Shown one piece after another: positions 7,164 through 13,015 of a stretch of 13,722 bases of DNA. How positions within the stretch are numbered: position 1 is the first letter of the stretch; every line of letters begins with the position of its first letter. Under the pieces are notes generated by a model. It was given only the letters and a program-made list of their open reading frames with translations. It made no database searches and had not been told where the DNA came from. A program made the translations under genes and the position numbers. The stretch is from Treponema sp. UBA1798 (GTDB lineage Bacteria > Spirochaetota > Spirochaetia > Treponematales > Treponemataceae), in the NCBI GenBank assembly GCA_002319875.1, contig DCFS01000268.1, positions 1 through 13,722 on the forward strand, written 5' to 3'.

Positions 7164-7533
7164 ATTCGACTTTTTCCTTGTTCGGTCCGAGTATGGTGAA
7201 CCAGCGCACGCCGTGTTCCCACAGCGGTAAAGACTGGATGCCGTCTTCGACGGCAGTATATCCGAGTTTTTTTACTTCATTGAAAGCTTTTTCAATGTCC
7301 GATACGTCGAGGGCTATATGATCTATGGCACCCGGTTCCATGGCGGCTTCGCCATTTTCATATGTTTCTATGACTGTATTTTTCAGTTTCATAAACGCCA
7401 TTTTCCGGCCTTTATTTACCGTCGTATACGCTTCTTTGAATCCCAGGCTTTTAAAAAAAGCGACCGTTTTTTCATAATCATCTGTCGGTATTCCGATATG
7501 CTGAATACCGGTGACCAGACTGCTTACGCTCAT
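7141..7533 (-). CDS. VOC/glyoxalase-fold protein
   Basis: A 130-aa protein with the paired beta-alpha-beta-beta-beta modules of the vicinal oxygen chelate superfamily. The first module contains IQHIGIPTDDYEKTVAFFKSLGF with H12 and the strand VIETYE with E56. The second contains IDHIALDVSDIEKAFNEVKKLG with H72 and VEFNQ with E123. Together these give a plausible H/E/H/E metal site. The family includes glyoxalase I, methylmalonyl-CoA epimerase, dioxygenases and antibiotic-resistance proteins; the specific reaction is not visible here. A strong AAGGAGG precedes the ATG on the minus strand. The gene converges on the TetR gene with a 23-bp overlap and is divergent from the pectin methylesterase gene across about 195 bp. 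Confidence 0.88.
   Translation of the reverse strand: MSVSSLVTGIQHIGIPTDDYEKTVAFFKSLGFKEAYTTVNKGRKMAFMKLKNTVIETYENGEAAMEPGAIDHIALDVSDIEKAFNEVKKLGYTAVEDGIQSLPLWEHGVRWFTILGPNKEKVEFNQMLQG
7278..7297. repeat. Perfect 8-bp inverted repeat inside the VOC gene
   Basis: Arms CATTGAAA (7278-7285) and TTTCAATG (7290-7297) around GCTT. A second, 7-bp one (TGCCGTC / GACGGCA, TTC loop) lies at 7239-7255. Confidence 0.7.
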
Positions 7534-7662
7534 AATTCCTCCTTACTCTGTTATTTGATAAAAACATTACTTATAAATATTGTACTGCTGTTTATCTGAA
7601 AAGTGGGAAAAAAAAGGTATGCCGAAGACAGCTGCAAAAGTCCGGCAACGGTTTTTTACAAG

Positions 7663-7676
7663 TTTTCCGCGGAAAA
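7663..7676. promoter_or_regulatory. 14-bp palindrome in the -35 region of the pectin methylesterase promoter
   Basis: TTTTCCGCGGAAAA is a perfect palindrome whose right half coincides with the expected -35 position for the TAAGAT at 7694. No TTGACA-like -35 is present, so this could be an activator or repressor site. Confidence 0.45.
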
Positions 7677-7693
7677 GTATCATTCCACAGTGT

Positions 7694-7724
7694 TAAGATA
7701 GTAGTATCTGTAAAATCAAGGAGG
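7694..7724 (+). promoter_or_regulatory. -10 element and ribosome binding site of the pectin methylesterase gene
   Basis: TAAGAT (7694-7699) resembles a -10 element. AAGGAGG (7718-7724) sits 4 nt before ATG 7729 and fixes the start. A short inverted repeat AGATA-GTAG-TATCT (7696-7709) spans the expected transcription start and could be an operator. Confidence 0.5.
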
Positions 7725-7728
7725 AAAT

Positions 7729-9756
7729 ATGGTTTTGCTAAAAAAGATACTACCGTTTTTTTCTGCAGTCTTTCTGGCAGCAGCAGGATTTGCTGATGTA
7801 CCCGGAGGCTGGAAATTGTATATTCCGGGTTCATATGCTCCGGATAATGTAAAAGATGATGTGCAGAAAGCCGGTTTCACGGTGGGACCTGATTTTTCGT
7901 CTCATTTCAGTTTTGCGGACAATACGGTTAACGGCAAAAAAGTTCTCAGGCTTGATACGCGCGACGGGAAGTCCGACGTTCTGATGTTTCCCCTGACAGG
8001 AAAAGAAAAGCAGGTAACGATTCTCTTCAAGGCGAAGGGGGCGCTTATTCCTGACAACGGGCAGACACCGTTCGGCATCCTGTGGGCAGCATGGCAGCGC
8101 GGCGAATACCAGTCGCTGCTGCGTCATAACCAGTCAAATCAGATTAAAGGTTCTACCGGCCAGACAAGCCTGAAACCGGATGATATCGTTTCCGACTGGC
8201 ACGATTTCCGTCTGGTTTTTACCTGCGATGATGATAATAAATCTATGACTGCCCGGGCATATATCGACGGAAAACTCAGGCATGAAACGAAAAAATATGC
8301 GAAGAAGACTGCAGATGCAAATGGGCCGGCATACGATCCTGTTTCTATTGACGGATACGGTAATTATGTGCTGTTCGGTGAAAACGACGGCAGTACGAGC
8401 GGGTTCGCACGTTATGCGTATATTCTTATCGTTCCCGATGAAGATCTGTCGGATAAATCACTTGGCGATATTTCAAAGGCTGTCGGCGCTGATCTGGTAA
8501 CGCTGCCTGTAACTGCAAACGATCCTGCGCCGAAATCGCTGCGGCCTGCATCGAAACCTGCAGGAATTACCATGACAAAGGCTGACGGAATACCGGTAGA
8601 TATTTCCGGTAACGTGACGCCTGGCGACTGGAAAGATCCTGCACCTCTTTCTGATAACCGGCTGGATCTTGACCGCCTTCCCTGGAGTAAAAACAGGGTG
8701 GAAAAAGTAATCCGTAATCCTGCGAAACCACGGGTCAGTAAAAAAGCACTCGTTGTCGATGTGTCTGGTGCTGGCGGTGCATTCAGAACGGTAGCGGCTG
8801 CTGTAGCGGCTGCTTCTTCGAAAGGTGCCGTGATTTACATAAAACCGGGCATATACCGGGAAAAACTTGTTATCAGAAAGCCGGGCATAAAACTTGTCGG
8901 CGACGATCCTGCTACGACGATCATCTACGGATATGAAGCGGATACCGGCGGGATAGACGGTAACGTGCTTGTGGAAGTAAATCTGCTGGAATCCGCTGAT
9001 ACGGAATCCGGAGCAAAGGATGTCAAACCCGCATATGCGATGAAACATGCGTCGTTCTCTGCAGAGAATATTACCTTCTACAATAAAGGTGCAGAATGGA
9101 ATGCTACATGGAAAGCTGCAGAACGCCGTTCGATTGCGTTTGCACTGAAAGGCGTTACCGAAGCGTATTTGAAAAACTGTCTGTTTCTGGGTCAGCAGGA
9201 TACTATGTATCTTAAATCCGGCCGTGCCTGTTTTGAGAATTGCTATATTGAAGGTGAAGTGGACTTTATCTGCGGCGGCGCAACGGCATTGTTTGATAAC
9301 TGCCACATCTATTCTATTTATTATAAAAACGGCGGATATATTACTGCTGCATCTCCCGCCGATGATGCTCTTCCGGGAAAAGATGCGGTGAAATATGCTA
9401 ACGGATATGTATTCAGAAACTGTCTGGTAAACGGCGATAAGGCAGTAGACGGGAAAGTATTTCTCGGACGCGGCGCATGGACAGGCGGTTCAACAACAGT
9501 TTCAACGGGTGCGCTGGCAAAGGTTGTTTATTGCAACTGCGAACTGGGGAACCAGCTCGATCCGAAAAATGTCTGGCAGGACTGGGATAACGTATATACC
9601 GCTGCGAAGCAGTTCTTCCGCGAATATAAGAATACCGGCGCAGGTTCTGTGGCCGCCGCGTCTGATACGCGGCAATTTCTGACGGAAGCTGAGTATAAAG
9701 ATCTTTATGCGGATACAAAAAAGATTCTCGGATTTATACCACAGCTGAAATACTGA
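7729..9756 (+). CDS. Secreted pectin methylesterase (CE8) with an extra N-terminal domain
   Basis: A 675-aa exported enzyme that de-esterifies pectin, releasing methanol. Residues 1-22 form a signal peptide: KK, a hydrophobic core, then AGFA before DVPGG. Residues ~23-300 are a beta-rich region I do not recognise firmly; it looks like a LamG/concanavalin-type jelly roll that may bind glycan. Residues ~340-660 are the right-handed beta-helix CE8 domain: FRTV, GIYREKL (374-380), GQQDT with Q490 and the catalytic acid D491, VDFICGG with nucleophile D512 (21 residues later, the spacing known for the family), and LGRGAW with R581 and W584. That last motif is usually LGRPW or LGRAW, so one residue is inserted. 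It acts in the periplasm or outside the cell. No other pectin-degrading gene is adjacent; it appears monocistronic. Confidence 0.93.
   Translation: MVLLKKILPFFSAVFLAAAGFADVPGGWKLYIPGSYAPDNVKDDVQKAGFTVGPDFSSHFSFADNTVNGKKVLRLDTRDGKSDVLMFPLTGKEKQVTILFKAKGALIPDNGQTPFGILWAAWQRGEYQSLLRHNQSNQIKGSTGQTSLKPDDIVSDWHDFRLVFTCDDDNKSMTARAYIDGKLRHETKKYAKKTADANGPAYDPVSIDGYGNYVLFGENDGSTSGFARYAYILIVPDEDLSDKSLGDISKAVGADLVTLPVTANDPAPKSLRPASKPAGITMTKADGIPVDISGNVTPGDWKDPAPLSDNRLDLDRLPWSKNRVEKVIRNPAKPRVSKKALVVDVSGAGGAFRTVAAAVAAASSKGAVIYIKPGIYREKLVIRKPGIKLVGDDPATTIIYGYEADTGGIDGNVLVEVNLLESADTESGAKDVKPAYAMKHASFSAENITFYNKGAEWNATWKAAERRSIAFALKGVTEAYLKNCLFLGQQDTMYLKSGRACFENCYIEGEVDFICGGATALFDNCHIYSIYYKNGGYITAASPADDALPGKDAVKYANGYVFRNCLVNGDKAVDGKVFLGRGAWTGGSTTVSTGALAKVVYCNCELGNQLDPKNVWQDWDNVYTAAKQFFREYKNTGAGSVAAASDTRQFLTEAEYKDLYADTKKILGFIPQLKY
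8791..8814 (+). repeat. Perfect 12-bp tandem duplication in the pectin methylesterase gene
   Basis: GTAGCGGCTGCT occurs twice head to tail, in frame, encoding VAAAVAAA (residues 355-362) at the start of the CE8 domain. Confidence 0.8.
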
Positions 9757-9783
9757 TTTTTGTGAGAGGTGTTGAAATGCAGC

Positions 9784-9810
9784 GGGCAGTACGGTTTTGC
9801 CGTATTGTCC
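9784..9810. terminator. Hairpin between convergent genes (possible weak bidirectional terminator)
   Basis: Arms GGGCAGTACGG (9784-9794) and CCGTATTGTCC (9800-9810) form an 11-bp stem with two G-U pairs around TTTTG. It sits in the 65-bp gap between the convergent pectin methylesterase and DUF2156 genes. No strong run of Ts follows on either strand, so termination strength is doubtful. Confidence 0.55.
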
Positions 9811-9821
9811 CTGTCAGCGTC

Positions 9822-10790
9822 TTATTGTTTCCCTTTATATTCTGCACGGTATTTCATCAGAATGATCTGCGGCTGGTATGACAGTTTCGCCCTTCTCAGT
9901 CCTTCTATGCCCATATCTTCTTCCCTGTTTATCAGCGTATAATCGTTGAGCGTCCGGGCAAACATCTGGTTTATTGCCGCATAAGCACCACTCGATGCGT
10001 ATTCTCCGACTGCTTTCTCAAAATGCGTGTCAGCTACAGTTTCGTTTATGGAAGATGCCAGTGTCATTGCGGCAGGTATGCCTGACACATACAGGATACC
10101 TCCGGACAGTTTCAATTTTTCTCTGCAGGCCAGAGCCTCTCTGATGAGATCAAGTTCGATTTCTTTATCAGGATCCGCATCTCCGGCATTTTCTTTGTAC
10201 CATTGCAGTGCGATTTTCTCCATATCCGGCGTATTAGCATCTGTTACCGGTTCGAACATCGAATCCGGAAACTGGCGCAAAAACTGGGAAACATGATTTT
10301 TCTTTTTATGATATTTTCTGCCGGCAAGATCTGCCAGATCCTGCCGCGAATAGATATAGTCGGCATCATCGCGTGTTTCGGTATACTCAAACTGTCCGGG
10401 AAAGAGGTTTTCAAGGATACTTTTCTGTTGCCCGGACAGCATACGGAAAACCAGCTGTCTGCCGTTGTTTTCAGCATCTTTCATCAGCAGTCCGAGTATT
10501 TCTCCGTAATCACCTTTACCAAGCGGGAAACCGTATCCTTTAAGGAACTGCTCGTTGTCATAACGGCGCAGAAAAAAATCTTTATAAAAAGAAACAGATA
10601 TACCGTATTTTTTCCGGTACAGAAACATATTCACGTAGCTGACATCGGAACCGTATTCCTCCGATATATTTGAAAGCCTGTACATATCGTATATGTCTTC
10701 AAGCGCAGGCATTTTCCATTCGAGAACCGATTCCACCATACAGCTGTTTTCCTTTGTACAACAAGATTGCCTGCAATTTATTTCCGCCAT
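9822..10790 (-). CDS. DUF2156 protein (LPG-synthase C-terminal-like, GNAT-type fold)
   Basis: A 322-aa protein resembling the DUF2156/phosphatidylglycerol lysyltransferase C-terminal family, a tandem GNAT-like acyltransferase fold. Typical segments are LEWKMPALEDIYDMYRL near the N-terminus, the basic stretch LAGRKYHKKKNHVSQF in the middle, GGILYVSGIPAAMTLAS, and the C-terminal LINREEDMGIEGLRRAKLSYQP. There are no membrane segments, so it lacks the flippase half of MprF; it is probably cytosolic. Substrate unknown. Two starts are possible. ATG 10790 has no ribosome binding site but lies exactly 6 nt after a good -10. ATG 10739 (Met18) has AAAGGA 10 nt upstream and better matches where family members begin. 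The longer form adds a Cys-rich 17-residue tail. Divergent from the DUF763 gene. Confidence 0.82.
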   Translation of the reverse strand: MAEINCRQSCCTKENSCMVESVLEWKMPALEDIYDMYRLSNISEEYGSDVSYVNMFLYRKKYGISVSFYKDFFLRRYDNEQFLKGYGFPLGKGDYGEILGLLMKDAENNGRQLVFRMLSGQQKSILENLFPGQFEYTETRDDADYIYSRQDLADLAGRKYHKKKNHVSQFLRQFPDSMFEPVTDANTPDMEKIALQWYKENAGDADPDKEIELDLIREALACREKLKLSGGILYVSGIPAAMTLASSINETVADTHFEKAVGEYASSGAYAAINQMFARTLNDYTLINREEDMGIEGLRRAKLSYQPQIILMKYRAEYKGKQ

Positions 10791-10796
10791 GTATAT

Positions 10797-10825
10797 AATA
10801 TACTGGAATCAATGCATTTTGGCAA
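10797..10825 (-). promoter_or_regulatory. DUF2156 promoter, with palindrome over the -10
   Basis: On the minus strand: TTGCCA (10825-10820), 17 bp, TATATT (10802-10797), then 6 nt to ATG 10790. The 13-bp palindrome GTATATAATATAC (10791-10803) covers the -10 and could bind a regulator. Confidence 0.6.
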
Positions 10826-10840
10826 ATTCGGAATCTGTTC

Positions 10841-10869
10841 TAGGCAAAAATCCTGTATGGTTGTATAGT
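10841..10869 (+). promoter_or_regulatory. DUF763 promoter (possible leaderless transcript)
   Basis: TAGGCA (10841-10846), 17 bp, TATAGT (10864-10869), then exactly 6 nt to ATG 10876. Its -35 lies 15 bp from the -35 of the divergent DUF2156 promoter. Confidence 0.5.
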
Positions 10870-10875
10870 ATTAGT

Positions 10876-12168
10876 ATGGCCAGACGTACAGGATATGCTG
10901 ATTTGCCGCTGCATCCGGGAATAGTGCCGAAATGGCTTGCCGACCGTATGATGCAGCTGGGTACTCTTATCGTAGAATCTCTCATATATAATTTCGGAAA
11001 AGAGGAAGTGCTGGTGCGTCTCAGCGATCCTCTATGGTTTCAGTCGTTCGGTGCCGTTATGGGTATGGACTGGCATTCTTCGGGTATTACGACCAGTGTT
11101 ATGTATGCTTTGAAGAGAGGGTTGAATCCCAGGGCGCATGAACTTGGTATCTGCATCTGCGGTGGCCGCGGTAAATATTCCCGCAGGACTCCTGAAGAAT
11201 TATTGTTTCTTTCCGGAAAAACCGGGCTCGATGGCAATGCGCTTGTACGCGCGAGCAAACTGTGTGCTAAAGTAGACAATACTGCGATACAGGACGGATT
11301 TCAGCTGTATCAGCACAATTTTATTGTGACTGATCAGGGTGACTGGGCGGTCGTGCAGCAGGGCATGAACCCTGCTGCGAAGACGGCCCGCCGGTATCAC
11401 TGGTGTTCGTCGAACCTCCGTTCCTTTGTGGAGGAGCCTCATACCGGTATTGTCGGCGAAAACCGTGGTACTATTCTTAATCTGACAGATATCGGCGCGC
11501 GTCCGGCACGAAGTGCAATCCTTGAACTGGCAAAGGAGCGGCCGGACAGAGTCCTTGCGGAAGTAAAGGATATGACAGGGTCCGGTGATACAGTTCTTTC
11601 TGCTGTACATTCCGGTACCGCCGCGGTTCAGGGTGAACTGTTCACACCGGAAGAGGATTCCGGTGTGAACCAGGTTCCGGGGGGAGAGAGGAACTGTTTT
11701 ATGCCTGCGCACCACGATGTAAGGGCAGAGGATGTCGATCTGAAACGGCTCGGAGCAGTTCTCGCAACTGCATATGAAAGTCAGCCGGCGGATTTCGGCA
11801 GTCTTCTTCTGACGGAAGGGCTTGGCCCCCGTACATTGCAGTCTCTCGCTCTCGTCAGCGAAGTGATCTACGGCTCTCCATCCCGTTTTACCGATCCGGC
11901 CCGTTATTCTTTTGCGCACGGCGGCAAGGATGGTCATCCCTTCCCTGTGCCCTGCAGAATATATGATGAATCTATCAGGGTTCTGCATGAGAGTATCGAA
12001 AAAGCAAAACTTAATTACACGGATAAGTCTGACTGTCTGCGCAGGCTGTATGCAACATCACTTGCAATGGAACAAAATTGCAGTCCGGAGGCGGATTTTG
12101 ATGGAACTATAGCGCATGAAATGGCCCATACGAAGGAATGGGGCGGACGTACCTGTACGGGAAAATAA
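10876..12168 (+). CDS. DUF763 domain-containing protein
   Basis: A 430-aa protein of unknown function. The opening MARRTGYADLPLHPGIVPKWLADRM matches the characteristic N-terminus of the DUF763 family and fixes ATG 10876; the frame stays open upstream to 10693, but that extension is antisense to the neighbouring gene. Further conserved-looking blocks are GICICGGRGKYSRRTPEEL, CAKVDNTAIQDGFQLYQH, WAVVQQGMNP, ARRYHW and YSFAHGGKDGHPFPVP. Residues ~309-325 (LTEGLGPRTLQSLALV, around G315-L-G-P-R) resemble a helix-hairpin-helix DNA-binding motif; this is my reading. No signal peptide or membrane segment is seen. There is no ribosome binding site, and a -10-like TATAGT lies 6 nt before the ATG. Two perfect hairpins (11355-11378 and 11640-11670) lie in the gene. 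MarR follows 59 bp downstream. Confidence 0.85.
   Translation: MARRTGYADLPLHPGIVPKWLADRMMQLGTLIVESLIYNFGKEEVLVRLSDPLWFQSFGAVMGMDWHSSGITTSVMYALKRGLNPRAHELGICICGGRGKYSRRTPEELLFLSGKTGLDGNALVRASKLCAKVDNTAIQDGFQLYQHNFIVTDQGDWAVVQQGMNPAAKTARRYHWCSSNLRSFVEEPHTGIVGENRGTILNLTDIGARPARSAILELAKERPDRVLAEVKDMTGSGDTVLSAVHSGTAAVQGELFTPEEDSGVNQVPGGERNCFMPAHHDVRAEDVDLKRLGAVLATAYESQPADFGSLLLTEGLGPRTLQSLALVSEVIYGSPSRFTDPARYSFAHGGKDGHPFPVPCRIYDESIRVLHESIEKAKLNYTDKSDCLRRLYATSLAMEQNCSPEADFDGTIAHEMAHTKEWGGRTCTGK
11355..11378 (+). repeat. Perfect 9-bp inverted repeat inside the DUF763 gene
   Basis: Arms GCAGCAGGG (11355-11363) and CCCTGCTGC (11370-11378) around CATGAA, over the codons of the conserved VQQGMNP block. 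Confidence 0.8.
11640..11670 (+). repeat. Perfect 13-bp inverted repeat inside the DUF763 gene
   Basis: Arms GTTCACACCGGAA (11640-11652) and TTCCGGTGTGAAC (11658-11670) around GAGGA. It lies in a low-conservation linker reading LFTPEEDSGVNQVPGG. Confidence 0.9.
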
Positions 12169-12227
12169 CAGGACAGCAGGTATACGCCGTTTATTATAAA
12201 ATTATATTTGATTTATAGGAATCGGAA

Positions 12228-12722
12228 ATGGAAGCTCAACCCGGAAGTACAGAAAACACGCAGCTGCTTATGGAAAGTCTGGACCAGAAAGTTGCCTTAC
12301 TTTATGAATACCAGTGTATCATGGCCAGTTATTCTGCCATACAGCGGGATTACGGATGTGGAGAAAAGTTGTCGGAAGTGGAAGTTCATACGCTTGGGTT
12401 TATTTATGATACTGAAGGTATTTCTGCTAAACAGCTTGCGGCGGATACGATCCGTACAAAAGGTGCTGTTTCTCAGATCCTGACAAAACTGGAACAGAAA
12501 GGCATGATTTACCGGGAGTCTGTGCCGGATAATAAGCGGATGAATTATATATATACTACAGACAAGGGAAAACTGGCCTGCAGAGTTCACCGGTCTTACG
12601 ATAGAGACCGTATGATGGTTATGATGAATCAGCTGCTGATGAAATGCAGTGCAGATGAAATCGATAGTTTTTTCAAGGTTTTGGGCTGCCGGGTTGAAAT
12701 AGTACGCAGGGAAATCCGGTAA
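12228..12722 (+). CDS. MarR-family transcriptional regulator
   Basis: A 164-aa protein with a winged helix-turn-helix at about residues 51-115: LSEVEVHTLGFIYDTEGISAKQLAA, recognition-helix region TIRTKGAVSQILTKLEQKG, and the wing RESVPDNKRMNYIYTTDKGK, which carries the D-x-R type turn of MarR proteins. Flanking helices would form the dimer interface. MarR proteins bind DNA as dimers and are usually released by small ligands or oxidation; C30, C44 and C118 are present, but no known redox-sensing pattern is clear. AGGA lies 7 nt before ATG 12228, fixing the start. A weak promoter (AGGACA 12170-12175, TATTAT 12192-12197) is possible. The downstream antiporter gene, in the same direction after 293 bp, is the obvious candidate target. 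Confidence 0.92.
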   Translation: MEAQPGSTENTQLLMESLDQKVALLYEYQCIMASYSAIQRDYGCGEKLSEVEVHTLGFIYDTEGISAKQLAADTIRTKGAVSQILTKLEQKGMIYRESVPDNKRMNYIYTTDKGKLACRVHRSYDRDRMMVMMNQLLMKCSADEIDSFFKVLGCRVEIVRREIR

Positions 12723-13015
12723 TAGGATAGTATCGAAACTAAGTGACTCTTAAAAATGGCAGATTCTCTTTTCCTGTATTATTATATATGCATAGAATCC
12801 TGCTTTTAGTATTTCTGCAGCGTGATTGTTGATTCCGTTCTCAAGAAATGTGTGATTTTATATCATTACTGAATAATTTTTGTTGACAGATAGTAAGTAG
12901 TAGTGCAATTATAGTATAGCAACTAAACCATAATACATCATTGTCATTTTTTTAACCACTGCCAAGTTTAAATATAAAGGTATATGAACTTGCAGTCATG
13001 TAAGGGGAGAGGTTT
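12723..13015 (+). other. 293-bp AT-rich intergenic region
   Basis: No ORF with coding character, tRNA or convincing terminator was found between the MarR and antiporter genes. It is visibly richer in A+T than the flanking genes and contains a promoter and operator candidate at 12883-12921. A 6-bp inverted repeat, CAAGTT / AACTTG, lies at 12963-12992 just upstream of the ribosome binding site. Confidence 0.6.
12883..12921 (+). promoter_or_regulatory. Candidate NhaC promoter and MarR-type operator
   Basis: A perfect -35 TTGACA (12883-12888) is followed by 18 bp and AATTAT (12907-12912). An 18-bp imperfect palindrome (12904-12921) of form TGCnATnnTAnnATnGCA covers the -10, the size and position expected for a MarR dimer site. 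The operator assignment is inference. Confidence 0.42.

Noticed and set aside
7621..7657. GC-rich bulged stem followed by six Ts upstream of the pectin methylesterase
   Set aside because: GCCG..GAC / GTC..CGGC needs a 2-nt bulge and the T run is offset; it also lies upstream of the predicted promoter, so no role as attenuator is supported.
8473..9306. 277-codon ORF on the minus strand
   Set aside because: Antisense shadow of the pectin methylesterase; rich in Arg, Cys and Phe, as expected from reversed coding sequence.
10392..10439. 9-bp inverted repeat CTGTCCGGG / CCCGGACAG
   Set aside because: The loop is 30 nt, and with loops that long one such match is expected by chance in this window.
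10203..10673. 156-codon ORF on the plus strand
   Set aside because: Antisense to the DUF2156 gene, which has the family's conserved segments.
10693..10875. 61-codon N-terminal extension of the DUF763 frame
   Set aside because: It overlaps the DUF2156 gene and promoter in antisense, and the conserved DUF763 N-terminus starts at Met 10876.
11200..11988. 262-codon ORF on the minus strand
   Set aside because: Antisense to the well-supported DUF763 gene, with no family resemblance.
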